64,000 nt of DNA from Mycobacterium paraense (GCF_002101815.1 NZ_LQPM01000001.1:42174-106173); one strand, 5' to 3'. Positions 35,873 through 44,447 are shown, counted from the stretch's first letter. A program made the numbers and translations. Notes: a model not told the origin generated them from the sequence alone.

Positions 35873-37174
35873 ATGAGCAACTTCGACACGATCGACTTCT
35901 TCACCGATCAATCGCTGGTGCCCGATCCCCACCCCTACTTCGACTACCTGCGCAGCCAGAACCCGGTGCTGCGACTGCCGCACCACGGGGTCGTCGCGGT
36001 CACCGGCTACGAAGAGGCCACCGAGGTCTATAAGGATCCCGACACCTTCTCGAACATCGTCGCGCTCGGCGGGCCCTTTCCCCCGCTGCCTTTCCAGCCC
36101 GAGGGCGACGACATCAGCCTCCAGATCGACGAGCACCGCAGCTACTTCCCGATGAACGAGCACATGGTGACGATGGATCCGCCGGACCACACCAAGGCCC
36201 GGTCGGTGCTGGCCAAGCTGCTCACCCCGAGCCGGCTCAAGCAGAACGAGGAGTTCATGTGGCGCCTCGCCGACCGCCAGCTCGACGAGTTCCTGGTCAA
36301 CGGCGAGTGCGAGTTCATCAGCGAATACTCAAAGCCGTTCGCCACCTTGGTGATTGCCGATCTGCTCGGCGTCCCCGAGGAGGACCACAAGGAGTTCCGC
36401 GTGGTGCTGGGCGCCGACCGCCCCGACGCGCGGGTGGGCGCGCTCGACCATGAGAGCGTCGGCATCAACCCGCTGGAATGGCTCGACGACAAGTTCTGCG
36501 CCTACATCGAGGACAGGCGGTCCCAACCGCGCGAGGACGTGCTGACCTCCCTGGCGATGGCGAAATACCCGGACGGGTCCACACCCGAAGTCATCGACGT
36601 AGTCCGTTCCGCCACCTTCCTTTTCGCCGCCGGGCAGGAAACCACGGCCAAACTGCTCAGCGCCGCGCTCCAGGTGATCGGCGAGCGGCCCGACATCCAG
36701 CAACAGCTCCGCGATGACCGCAGCCTCATCCCCGGGTTCATCGAGGAATCGCTGCGGATGGACAGCCCGGTGAAAAGCGACTCCCGCCTGGCCCGCAAGG
36801 CCGCCACGATCGGCGGCGTCGACATCCCGGCCGGCACCGTGGTCATGGTGTTGCCCGGCGCGGCCAACCGGGACCCGCGGCGGTTCGACAACCCGCACGA
36901 GTTCGACCTGCGCCGCAAGAACGTCCGCGAGCACATGGCGTTCGCGCGCGGCGTGCACTCGTGCCCGGGTGGGCCGCTCGCCCGGGTGGAGGGCCGCGTC
37001 TCCATCGAACGCATCCTGGACCGGATGGGCGACATCAAGATCAACGAGGTCCAGCACGGGCCGGCCGACGACCGCCGGTACACCTACGAGCCGACGTACA
37101 TCCTGCGCGGGCTCAGCGAACTGCACCTCACCTTCACACCGCAGGCGCCGCCGCCCGGCCGCCCTGTGGCCTAA
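35873..37174 (+). CDS. Cytochrome P450
   Basis: A 433-residue bacterial class-I P450. The I-helix oxygen-activation motif is AAGQETTA (252-259), the K-helix ExxR is at 292-295, and the heme-ligand Cys364 is in FARGVHSCPGG. The usual first Gly of the heme loop is Ala here. No ferredoxin gene adjoins; the nearest is at 59803. Its divergent TetR neighbour and the intervening palindrome suggest substrate-induced expression. The end overlaps the convergent PE-GH18 gene by four bases. Confidence 0.93.
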   Translation: MSNFDTIDFFTDQSLVPDPHPYFDYLRSQNPVLRLPHHGVVAVTGYEEATEVYKDPDTFSNIVALGGPFPPLPFQPEGDDISLQIDEHRSYFPMNEHMVTMDPPDHTKARSVLAKLLTPSRLKQNEEFMWRLADRQLDEFLVNGECEFISEYSKPFATLVIADLLGVPEEDHKEFRVVLGADRPDARVGALDHESVGINPLEWLDDKFCAYIEDRRSQPREDVLTSLAMAKYPDGSTPEVIDVVRSATFLFAAGQETTAKLLSAALQVIGERPDIQQQLRDDRSLIPGFIEESLRMDSPVKSDSRLARKAATIGGVDIPAGTVVMVLPGAANRDPRRFDNPHEFDLRRKNVREHMAFARGVHSCPGGPLARVEGRVSIERILDRMGDIKINEVQHGPADDRRYTYEPTYILRGLSELHLTFTPQAPPPGRPVA

Positions 37175-38925
37175 GGCCCGCTACCGATCTGCTCGAAGAT
37201 CCCGGAGAACTCGAACGGGGTCTGCGCGATTCCGCTGCCGTCGACGGCATCGACGGCGCCCAACGTGCCGGTGATGTCGCGAGGCAGCTCCCACATGGAC
37301 AGCTCGCCGATGTTGTTCTGCTGGGCGAAGGCGGTCAGCTGCTGGGCATTGGCGAGGCTGAAGATCTCGCTCGGGTCGTCATTGATGCCGATCAGGGGCG
37401 TCACGCCCAGCATGTGCCACGCCTGCTGGCTGGTCATCGAGGGGTAGAGCGTCATCAACTGGCCATGGGTGGCGGTCGCGGCATCGATCGCATACACCCC
37501 CACGCCGGGGTTGCCGGTCTGGTCGAAGCCGTTGCCGTAGTCCATGGCCATGACGTTGACGCGGGAAACGTCCACGCCGTTGGTGGCCGCGATCTGCAGC
37601 ACATTCAACCCGCCGCCCTGCCCGGCGACCAGACCCGTCGGCAGCACCGGAAGCGTGTAGGAGACGGTCACCGGCGTGCCGTTGGCGGCCTCCTGCTGCT
37701 GCAGCATGGCGATCGCCTTCGCCTGGGTGGTCAGCGCGGGGGCGTTGGACTGCAACGCGCCTTCGACGTCGAAGTCCAGGTTGTAGATCTTGTACGTGTT
37801 GACCACCGACAGGTAGTCCTGCTCCAGCGCCGCGGGGGTCTGACCATTGACCGCGGACAGATCCGTGCCCGCCTCGCCGCCGAAGGAGATGGTCCCGTTG
37901 ATGCCGGCCGTGTGCATGTTGGCGATCTGGTTGTTGATGTAGGAGATCTGCGAGCCGCCGTTGATGTCGTACGCCGAGTAGCCGCCCCAGGACGGTTGGC
38001 CGTTCGGGTCCGCGGTGATGAAGGCGAGCGTGGCGTCCCTGACTCCGGCGTGGCCGGCGGACGAGAAGTCGTATCCGTTGGGCCCGGGATAGAGCGTCAC
38101 GTCGACATAGGGCGAGTACACGCCCGACGAGCTCCCGCCCGTGCCGCCGCCACCGCCGAGGCTGGTGCCGTCGTGCCCCTTGGTGCCGTTGGCCCCCGCG
38201 TGGCCCAGCATCGCCGAACCCTGCCCACCGGGCCCGCCCGCGCCGCCGGTCCCCCCGACGGCTCCGCTGCCGCCGTCTCCGCCGTTGCCGCCGACACCGC
38301 CGCTGCCGTAAAAGAGGCCACCATGGCCGCCCGCACCGCCCGCCCCTCCGCTGCCGCCGTTGACGCCCGGCGAGCCCGCGGCGCCGACGGTGCCGGGCCC
38401 GCCGGCGCCGCCCCAGCCGCCGTTGCCGAACAGGCCCGCGTCGCCGCCCCGGCCGCCGGGCAGACCGGCGGCGCCGGACCCACCCCTGCCGCCGTCGCCG
38501 ACCAAAAGCCCTCCCGGACCGCCGTTTTGGCCCGTTCCGGGTGCCCCGTCCGCGCCGTTGCCGATCAGCGGACGACCCAGCAGCGCGTTCGTGGGCGCGT
38601 TGATCACGCCGAGCGCATCCTGCTCCAGTGCCTGCAACGGCGAGGCGTTGGCCGCCTCGGCGGCCGCGTACGAATTCCCGGCGCCGTTCAACGCCTGGAT
38701 GAACTGCCGATGGAAGGTCGCCGCCCGCGCGCCCAGCGACTGGTAGGCCTTCGCGTAGCCGGAAAACAGCGACGCGATCGCCGCCGACACCTCGTCACCG
38801 GCGGCGGGCATCAGTGCGGTGGTTCCCACCAGGGCGACCGCGTTGGCTTCGCCGAGGGTCGAACCGATGCCGGCCAGCTCCGAGACCGCCGCCACCAGCG
38901 CCGGTGCCGCGATCAGAAACGCCAT
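37171..38925 (-). CDS. PE-PGRS protein with a C-terminal GH18 chitinase-like domain
   Basis: A 584-residue three-part protein. Residues 1-100 are a PE domain (MAFLIAAPALVAAVSELAG..., ending in a YAAAEAAN segment that resembles the YxxxD/E secretion region). Residues 118-265 are a PGRS-type Gly-rich linker with repeated NGGxGGxGG. Residues 270-584 match GH18 chitinases: SFGGEAG (347-353) is the substrate strand, and LDFDVEG (383-389) contains the catalytic DxDxE with Asp384, Asp386 and Glu388; VMAMDYGNG follows. The GH18 catalytic residues are intact, so hydrolase activity is plausible. Export would be by ESX-5, as inferred for PE proteins. Confidence 0.85.
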   Translation of the reverse strand: MAFLIAAPALVAAVSELAGIGSTLGEANAVALVGTTALMPAAGDEVSAAIASLFSGYAKAYQSLGARAATFHRQFIQALNGAGNSYAAAEAANASPLQALEQDALGVINAPTNALLGRPLIGNGADGAPGTGQNGGPGGLLVGDGGRGGSGAAGLPGGRGGDAGLFGNGGWGGAGGPGTVGAAGSPGVNGGSGGAGGAGGHGGLFYGSGGVGGNGGDGGSGAVGGTGGAGGPGGQGSAMLGHAGANGTKGHDGTSLGGGGGTGGSSSGVYSPYVDVTLYPGPNGYDFSSAGHAGVRDATLAFITADPNGQPSWGGYSAYDINGGSQISYINNQIANMHTAGINGTISFGGEAGTDLSAVNGQTPAALEQDYLSVVNTYKIYNLDFDVEGALQSNAPALTTQAKAIAMLQQQEAANGTPVTVSYTLPVLPTGLVAGQGGGLNVLQIAATNGVDVSRVNVMAMDYGNGFDQTGNPGVGVYAIDAATATHGQLMTLYPSMTSQQAWHMLGVTPLIGINDDPSEIFSLANAQQLTAFAQQNNIGELSMWELPRDITGTLGAVDAVDGSGIAQTPFEFSGIFEQIGSGP

Positions 38926-39085
38926 GGTGCCACCCGCCTTTCGGCGTATCACGCGATTGGCAAATGCTATTGAGGCGGACAAAACACCAAAGACGTCGCG
39001 AGGTAAGCGTTATCCAACCGTTACAAATGACGTACATCTCGACGACAGCGCGCGCAGCCGCGTCTAGCGCGTGGACATTTGCGAG

Positions 39086-39370
39086 CTACCCGACCGCCAT
39101 CCCGGCGAAGTAGCACGCCAGCAGGCTCACCGCGATCAATATCACCCAGGCGTCCGTCAGCCGGCACAGCAGGACGGGCGCCTGCCTGACTTCCATGAAC
39201 TCGCGAAAGATGATGCGCACCTTGATGACTGCGATCACGATGACGCTCGACGTGACCACCGCGCTCGGCCCGGACGACCCATCCACCGAGTGATCGATCA
39301 CCAGGTACCCCAGGGTGAGCGACGCCAGCACCAGCCACACCACCAACAGCCGTTTGTTGAACGCGATCAC
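39086..39370 (-). CDS. Cytochrome c oxidase subunit IV family membrane protein
   Basis: A 94-residue protein with three predicted membrane segments (about 8-25, 37-54 and 73-92), the size and topology of prokaryotic COX4/NorF-like subunits. The middle helix VIVIAVIKVRIIFREFMEVR matches the family. It starts at GTG 39370 after AGGTGAG, four bases beyond the COX3-like gene stop, and is the last gene of a four-gene operon. No catalytic oxidase subunit is encoded nearby. Confidence 0.78.
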   Translation of the reverse strand: MIAFNKRLLVVWLVLASLTLGYLVIDHSVDGSSGPSAVVTSSVIVIAVIKVRIIFREFMEVRQAPVLLCRLTDAWVILIAVSLLACYFAGMAVG

Positions 39371-39374
39371 CTTC

Positions 39375-39953
39375 TCACCTCACCACGTACAGCAGCGCGA
39401 AGATAAGCACCCACAGGAAATCGACGGTGTGCCAGTAGGTGGCACACGTTTCAATGATTTCCTGGGATCGCCGGGCGGGGCCGCGAAGTTGGTAGACGAC
39501 GACACCGAGCACCACGAAGCCGATCAGCAAGTGCACGAAGTGGATCCCGGTCAGGAAGAAGTAGTAGGTGAAGAAGTCGTTGCTGTCGAAGCCGTTTCCC
39601 GCGCGGACCAACCGGGCCCACTCGAACACCTTGACGCACAGGAACACGGCGGCGAACGCGGCCGTGAGAATGACGTCGCGCAGCGCCGCGCGGTAGGCGC
39701 CGGCCCTGGCCGACTGAACGCACCGCGCCACCGACCAGGAGCTCAGCAACAACACCAACGTGTTGACCACCCCGATGCGCAGGTCGAGCTGCGCCTGAGA
39801 GTGCAGGAAGAGTCCCGGGCTTCGGCTCCGGTAGAACAAATAGAAGCCGAAATACCCTGTGAAGACGAGCGTTTCGAACAGGACGAAGGCCCACATGTCG
39901 GGCTGGCCCGGCACGAACCTGGCGCGCGTGTTCTTGTCGGCCACCTCGGTCAT
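39375..39953 (-). CDS. Heme-copper oxidase subunit III (NorE-like) membrane protein
   Basis: A 192-residue protein with five predicted membrane helices, the size of short COX3/NorE proteins. Family marks are MWAFVLFETLVFTGYF in helix 1, RVGVVNTLVLLLSSWSVA-type helix 2, FFLTGIHFVHLLIG and the C-terminal TYWHTVDFLWVLIFALLYV. It overlaps the upstream membrane protein by four bases. NorE/NorF-like subunits normally accompany a nitric-oxide reductase or terminal oxidase catalytic subunit, which is missing here. Confidence 0.85.
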   Translation of the reverse strand: MTEVADKNTRARFVPGQPDMWAFVLFETLVFTGYFGFYLFYRSRSPGLFLHSQAQLDLRIGVVNTLVLLLSSWSVARCVQSARAGAYRAALRDVILTAAFAAVFLCVKVFEWARLVRAGNGFDSNDFFTYYFFLTGIHFVHLLIGFVVLGVVVYQLRGPARRSQEIIETCATYWHTVDFLWVLIFALLYVVR

Positions 39954-40765
39954 CGCGCGACCACCGTTCTGGCGGGCTCCGGCAGCGGCCCGGTGCCGAA
40001 GTCCTCGCGCCGGATCATGCGAAACAGCATGACGATGAAAGTGACTTGGTAGACGCCGAATACGACCATGTCCAGCCACCAGGCGATCTGGCCGTTCCAT
40101 GCCAGCACCCCGCGCCGGAAGATCCAGCACGGCGCAACGACGACCTCGGTGAGCGCATTGCACAGGTTGAGATAGCCGAACCACTTGGGGAAGACGCGAT
40201 TCCTGTCGAGCAGGATCGCGGCCATCCAGATCAGCGAGCCGATCAGGAAAACCCCCATGGTTCCGTCGAAGGACAAGAAGGCAAAGTCGTAGAGCCAACC
40301 GATCGCTTCGGGGTCTCGCTCGGGTCGCAGCGTGCCCACGATCAGCGCAATGTTGAGCAGCAGCATGCCCGGAACCGCGCTGAGCGAGTAGATGATCAGA
40401 TACGAATACGCGAACGCCGGGCTGACCGACATTCGCCGCATCGAATACGCGATGAGGGCGTTGTTGATCGCGATCATGCCGCTGACCGCGAAGATGACGC
40501 CGAAGCCAACCGGTATCCCCAGGTGGCGTTCGTGAAACCAGTGCACCTGCGTCGCGAGGTCCCAGGTCGGCTGCGGCGGCGGCTGGACTTGCGCGACGAT
40601 GAAGAACACAGGGAAGAACAGGTTGTAGAAGACGACGAGTACCGCCCAGGCAAGCCAGAGCTCGCGCTTGGGGCCGTGCATCAGGTGCCAACCGATGCGG
40701 CGGTGCAGCGGGCCCGAAGGCGGCGTGGCCGAGGACGCCGGCGGAGTCGTCATCACCGCGCTCAT
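39950..40765 (-). CDS. Polytopic membrane protein A of the oxidase-like operon
   Basis: A 271-residue membrane protein with about seven predicted helices. It shares a C-terminal pattern with its upstream neighbour: PKWFGYLNLCNALTEVVVAP followed by RGVLAWNGQIAWWLDMV, against KRWVAHFNLLVAAALVP and TGPLAWDGLLSFWVKN there. The two are distant paralogues. I do not recognise a named family or metal-ligand set. ATGA overlaps join it to both neighbours, so the four products are probably made in fixed ratio. Confidence 0.75.
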   Translation of the reverse strand: MSAVMTTPPASSATPPSGPLHRRIGWHLMHGPKRELWLAWAVLVVFYNLFFPVFFIVAQVQPPPQPTWDLATQVHWFHERHLGIPVGFGVIFAVSGMIAINNALIAYSMRRMSVSPAFAYSYLIIYSLSAVPGMLLLNIALIVGTLRPERDPEAIGWLYDFAFLSFDGTMGVFLIGSLIWMAAILLDRNRVFPKWFGYLNLCNALTEVVVAPCWIFRRGVLAWNGQIAWWLDMVVFGVYQVTFIVMLFRMIRREDFGTGPLPEPARTVVAR

Positions 40766-41541
40766 GCGACGACGAGTTCTTCGCCGCCCCGGCGGTATTC
40801 GGCACGCTCCCGATAAACGGCCTGCCCCAGAGCGACTCCCATCACCACGATCCACACGGCGATGGCGACGTTCTTCACCCAGAAGGACAGCAGGCCGTCC
40901 CAGGCCAGCGGGCCCGTCAGGGCCACGCCCACGAATGCCGCGGGCACCAGTGCGGCCGCCACGAGAAGGTTGAAGTGGGCCACCCAACGCTTGAAGACCG
41001 GGCGCGGCTGATCATCGAAATAGATTGCGAGGGCAAGGATCACGCTCTGCCCGATCAGGAAGGGCACCAGAATGGTGAAGGTGATCCAGGCGAAGTCGTT
41101 GAGCAGCTGCGTCAGCTCAGGGCTGCGCTCGGTCCGGAAGGCGGCCAGCAGCCAGCAGACGTTCGCGACAAGGAAGAGGGTCGGCCCGCCGGCCACGCAG
41201 CCCAGCATCGCGTAGGAGAAGATCGGCGTCCGGTGCGCCATCCTGCGGATCTGCAGGACGATCAGGGCCAGGATCGGCACGAGGCACACCCCGAACCAGT
41301 TGAACACGATCATGCTGTAGCGGATCTGCGGGAGGTGGGCCGGGTCGCGGTAGAACGCGGCGACCTGCTCCGCCGACATCGTGGGCGACATCGGCGGCGA
41401 GAAGCCCGGGAACAGCAGGAACGCACCGATCCAGATCAGCACCGTCGCGGGCAGAGTCCACAACAGGATCAACTCGCCATCGGTGCGCCGCAACGCCTTT
41501 CGCGGAGGGCCGGGACTGTGGTCGGCGCCGATGTCGGTCAT
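40762..41541 (-). CDS. Polytopic membrane protein B of the oxidase-like operon
   Basis: A 259-residue membrane protein with about seven predicted helices, first gene of the operon. The periplasmic loop after helix 1 is PGFSPPMSPTMSAEQVAAFYRDP, and the last helices carry HFNLLVAAALVPAAFVG and GPLAWDGLLSFWVKN, as in protein A. No heme-binding histidine pattern stands out. Two identical 14-bp palindromes lie between this gene and the divergent TetR gene. Function unknown. Confidence 0.78.
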   Translation of the reverse strand: MTDIGADHSPGPPRKALRRTDGELILLWTLPATVLIWIGAFLLFPGFSPPMSPTMSAEQVAAFYRDPAHLPQIRYSMIVFNWFGVCLVPILALIVLQIRRMAHRTPIFSYAMLGCVAGGPTLFLVANVCWLLAAFRTERSPELTQLLNDFAWITFTILVPFLIGQSVILALAIYFDDQPRPVFKRWVAHFNLLVAAALVPAAFVGVALTGPLAWDGLLSFWVKNVAIAVWIVVMGVALGQAVYRERAEYRRGGEELVVA

Positions 41542-41598
41542 CGGTGACTCCTTCCAGCGCGCGAGATCGGTTGGCCGCAGGCGGCTCGTCAGCGAAAC

Positions 41599-41637
41599 TA
41601 GCCGATCGGCTATCCGCGGTCAATAGCCGATCGGCTA
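41599..41637. promoter_or_regulatory. Two identical 14-bp palindromic operators (TAGCCGATCGGCTA)
   Basis: The perfect palindrome TAGCCGATCGGCTA occurs at 41599-41612 and 41624-41637, with centres 25 bp apart. They fill the short region between the membrane operon (start 41541) and the TetR gene (start 41648). The second copy ends ten bases before the TetR start codon. This is a textbook arrangement for autoregulation plus repression of the divergent operon. Confidence 0.85.
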
Positions 41638-41647
41638 CGCTTCCGGT

Positions 41648-42229
41648 GTGGTTTCCCCGCAGACCCGCAGCCGGTTTCGCTTCATCAGGCGCAGCCCCGC
41701 GCAGACGCGCATCCTCGACGCCGCGCTGCAGCTGATCGCCGAGCACGGCGTCGGTGGAACCTCGCTGCAGATGATCGCCGATGCCATCGGGGTCACCAAA
41801 GCCGCCGTCTACCACCAGTTCAAGACCAAGGAACAGATCGTCATCGCGCTCACCGAGCGCGAACTCGGGGGTCTCGAGGAGGCGCTGGAGGCCGCGGAGG
41901 CAGACGACCACCGGAGCAGGGCGCGCGAGGTGCTGCTCGATCGGGTCATCGACGTGGCCGTCGAACGGCGCGGCGCCGCAAGCACCCTGCAATTCGATCC
42001 CGTGATCGTGCGGTTGCTGGGCGAGCACGAACCGTTCCAGCAATTCATCCAGCGGCTCTACGGCGTGCTGCTCGACGACGCCGCCGAGGACGCGCGGGTC
42101 GCCGCGGCGATGCTGTCGGGCGCCGTCGCGGTCGGGGTGGTGTCCCCCCTGGTGGCAGACATCGACGACGACACCCTGCGCGCCCAGGTGGGGCGCATCA
42201 CCCGCCGGCTGATCGGTGCGCCCGAGTGA
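41648..42229 (+). CDS. TetR-family regulator of the oxidase-like operon
   Basis: A 193-residue TetR protein. The helix-turn-helix (about 22-66) reads ILDAALQLIAEHGVGGTSLQMIADAIGVTKAAVYHQFKTKEQIV. A basic N-terminal arm (RSRFRFIRRSPAQTR) precedes it. The ligand domain is short with no recognisable motif. It starts at GTG 41648, almost adjacent to one of two palindromes, so it very likely represses itself and the divergent membrane operon. Confidence 0.9.
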   Translation: MVSPQTRSRFRFIRRSPAQTRILDAALQLIAEHGVGGTSLQMIADAIGVTKAAVYHQFKTKEQIVIALTERELGGLEEALEAAEADDHRSRAREVLLDRVIDVAVERRGAASTLQFDPVIVRLLGEHEPFQQFIQRLYGVLLDDAAEDARVAAAMLSGAVAVGVVSPLVADIDDDTLRAQVGRITRRLIGAPE

Positions 42230-42287
42230 CGCCCGGTTCCCCCAATTTTCCTGGTCCGGAGCCGGCGCGCTCGGGTACGGTTCTCCC

Positions 42288-42578
42288 ATGAGCAAAGTCG
42301 CGCGTTTCGCTGCCGCAGCGGTTATGGCCGGCACCGGCTTGGGACTGGTGAGCATGGGCACCGCGGCGGGCGCTCGCGCCGACGATCCTCCCTTTCCGTT
42401 CGTGGGATACCACTGGTGCCCGGGCCAGCCGTTTGACCCGGCGTGGGGGCCGCAGTGGGACCCGACCACGTGTCACGACGCGCACCATCGCGACGTGGAC
42501 GGCACGATCCACGCCAACGACTACTACGGACCCAGCCCCTACCAAAATCAGCCCGAAAGACCGTTCCTAGGGCCGTAA
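42288..42578 (+). CDS. Small secreted His/Pro/Trp-rich protein
   Basis: A 96-residue exported protein with a signal peptide (residues 1-31, ending GARA-DD). The mature 65 residues are rich in Pro, Trp, His and Tyr: YHWCPGQPFDPAWGPQWDPTTCHDAHHRDVDGT. The two cysteines could form a disulfide. Similar WCPGQ-containing small secreted proteins recur in mycobacteria, with no known function. It follows the TetR gene by 58 bp. Confidence 0.72.
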   Translation: MSKVARFAAAAVMAGTGLGLVSMGTAAGARADDPPFPFVGYHWCPGQPFDPAWGPQWDPTTCHDAHHRDVDGTIHANDYYGPSPYQNQPERPFLGP

Positions 42579-42591
42579 TTCGGCCCCGATG

Positions 42592-42996
42592 CTACGTGTC
42601 GCCGCGCTCCCAGTTTTGTACGCCGTCATGCGCATTGCAGACCAGGAAGAGGCCGTCGGGCGCCTGTGCGACGTAGTACTCCGGGTAGTCGCTGCAGGAC
42701 GAATTCTCTTCCTTGACACCGGCCATCGGGGGCGACCGGAACCATCGCGGCTGATATCTCCTCGGCGAGCCGCAGAACATCAGGCGTCCCGGCTGCGTCG
42801 CGAAGGACACGTAGTAGTCGGCCGTCCCGAAGACGTAGTACGTGGTGTTGTCGCACGGCGCACCGAGCACTTGGTGCGGCATGATGCCCGGCGTGCAATC
42901 GGGGTAATCGCAATTCACCGGTCCGGCGGCGGCCTGTGGCGCCGCCAACAGACTGAGGCCCAGGAATACGGCGACAGCTGCCACGATGAATCGCAC
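42592..42996 (-). CDS. Small secreted cysteine-containing protein
   Basis: A 134-residue exported protein. Residues 1-24 are a signal peptide (FIVAAVAVFLGLSLLAAPQAAAG). The mature part has six or seven cysteines, beginning PVNCDYPDCTPGIMPHQVLGAPC and ending FLVCNAHDGVQNWERGDT, so several disulfides are likely. It starts at GTG 42996 and converges with the small secreted protein at 42288. Function unknown. Confidence 0.72.
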   Translation of the reverse strand: MRFIVAAVAVFLGLSLLAAPQAAAGPVNCDYPDCTPGIMPHQVLGAPCDNTTYYVFGTADYYVSFATQPGRLMFCGSPRRYQPRWFRSPPMAGVKEENSSCSDYPEYYVAQAPDGLFLVCNAHDGVQNWERGDT

Positions 42997-43026
42997 GGAA
43001 CTACTTTAAGTTACTTCGCTACCTCA

Positions 43027-43041
43027 GGGAATAGAATTCTC
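43027..43041. promoter_or_regulatory. ATTCTC element upstream of the second Mas pair
   Basis: GGGAATAGAATTCTC matches the palindrome at 33230-33244 in 12 of 15 positions. It lies 106 bp before the long Mas start and 31 bp upstream of the divergent secreted-protein gene, so it could serve either. Confidence 0.5.
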
Positions 43042-43146
43042 CGGCTCGGAGAGGATCGGCATTTAAAGCCGCGGCCATCGGCGACGGCGGGGGTCCCTGG
43101 CAGTGATAATGTGGCTCTCCTGATAGCGCGGACGGGGAGGTGAGTC

Positions 43147-43875
43147 ATGCCGCTGCGCAAGCTTCCCGCTGAGGCGACCGACGCCGACAGCCCGCGGTCG
43201 GCAGCATCCACCTCGGTCGCCGAAGCCGATGAGCTGGCTCTAGCTGAAGCCCGCGCCGCGGCCGCTCGGGCCCGTGCGGTACGACTGCGGCAACAAGCAG
43301 AAACGCCGGGCGACGAACCCGACGTGGTCGGCGCCAACGCGCCGGAGGCAGAATCCGATCCCGCGCCGCGGCGGCGGTGGCGGCCGCGTCGCCCGGGCCG
43401 GAAAGCCCTGGCCATCGCCGCCGGCATCGCGATCATTTGCTCCTCGTTGACGGCCAGCGGATACCTGATGTGGCATCACCGCGACGCGGTAGCGCAGCGG
43501 CAGCGCGAAGCGGAGTTCGCGGCCGCGGCGCGCGACGGGATTGTGATGATGATGTCGATCGATCCCGCCAAGGCACGACAAGACCTGCAACGCTTCGCCG
43601 ACGACACCACCGGCGTCTTCAAGATCGGCTTTTTGATGGGCGCCGAGGACCTTGTCAAGGCGGTTGAGCAATCGAAAATCAGCACCAAGGCGACCGTGAA
43701 AGCCGTTGCCGTGCAATCCATGACCAAGGATTCGGCGCTTGTCCTGGTCGCGGCGAAATCCGAGCTGACCAAGCCGGGTGAGGATAAGCCGGAGTCGCGG
43801 TCCTTGCGGGCGGTGGTCGCCGTCCAACGGGACGCCGGGCAGCTCAAGATCGCGAGAGTCGAGTTCGTCCCGTGA
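43147..43875 (+). CDS. Mce-associated membrane protein (Mas), long type, second copy
   Basis: A 242-residue paralogue of the protein at 29284-30225. A charged cytoplasmic region (1-90) with EADELALAEARAAAARARAVRLRQQ, one membrane segment (about 94-113, ALAIAAGIAIICSSLTASGYL), then an extracytoplasmic domain beginning WHHRDAVAQRQREAEFAAAARDGIVMMMS and ending RDAGQLKIARVEFVP, almost the same ending as the first copy (GGQLKISKVEFVP). It is coupled to the following gene by a GTGA overlap and lies 2 kb from the 3' end of the mce operon. Confidence 0.85.
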   Translation: MPLRKLPAEATDADSPRSAASTSVAEADELALAEARAAAARARAVRLRQQAETPGDEPDVVGANAPEAESDPAPRRRWRPRRPGRKALAIAAGIAIICSSLTASGYLMWHHRDAVAQRQREAEFAAAARDGIVMMMSIDPAKARQDLQRFADDTTGVFKIGFLMGAEDLVKAVEQSKISTKATVKAVAVQSMTKDSALVLVAAKSELTKPGEDKPESRSLRAVVAVQRDAGQLKIARVEFVP

Positions 43876-44447
43876 CGGCCGACGACGCATCACCGCAGGA
43901 GCCGGATCGGCGAATCGGCGCAATCCGGCGCTCGGCGCGTCGTCTCCTGGCGCGGTGGCGCCCTATCCTGCTGACACTTGTGCTGGTCGCCACCACCGGG
44001 TACGCCGTCGGCTATTTCTATTTGGTTTATCGCCCGGATATGCAAACCGACAATGCCGCGGCGCATCAAGTCATCAAGGCGGCCAGCGATGGCGCGGTGG
44101 CCCTGCTGTCGTATTCGCCCGAAACCCTTGACCGGGATTTGACCAACGCCAAATCCCGCGTGACCGAGGACTATCTGGCCTACTACCAGCGTTTTGCCGA
44201 CCAGATCGTGGGGCCCGCGGCGCAGCGCGGCCAAGTCACGACGACCGCGAGCGTGGTCAAGGCCGCCGTGTCGGAGATGCATCCCAATTCGGCCGTCGTG
44301 CTCGTTTTCCTCAAGCAGAAGACCGCGAGCAAGGAAAAACCACAACCGATTGTGACGTCGAGCAGTGTCCGCGTGGAGATGACCAAGGTCAATGGTTCCT
44401 GGCTTATCGAGAAACTCGAGGCCATTGAGCCTCAACCTAAGCGTTGA
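43872..44447 (+). CDS. Mce-associated membrane protein (Mas), short type, second copy
   Basis: A 191-residue paralogue of the protein at 28604-29287. It has a short basic N-terminus, one membrane segment (about 35-55), and an extracytoplasmic domain with ALLSYSPETLDRDLTNAKSRVTEDYLAYY and SSVRVEMTKVNGSWLIEKLE. It starts at GTG 43872. With the long Mas it probably caps the Mce complex encoded on the other strand. Confidence 0.85.
   Translation: MTADDASPQEPDRRIGAIRRSARRLLARWRPILLTLVLVATTGYAVGYFYLVYRPDMQTDNAAAHQVIKAASDGAVALLSYSPETLDRDLTNAKSRVTEDYLAYYQRFADQIVGPAAQRGQVTTTASVVKAAVSEMHPNSAVVLVFLKQKTASKEKPQPIVTSSSVRVEMTKVNGSWLIEKLEAIEPQPKR

Noticed and set aside
36961..38973. A 670-codon open frame on the plus strand across the PE-GH18 gene
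   Set aside because: It is antisense to Gly-rich repeats and the GH18 domain; composition is repeat-derived and it lacks any motif.
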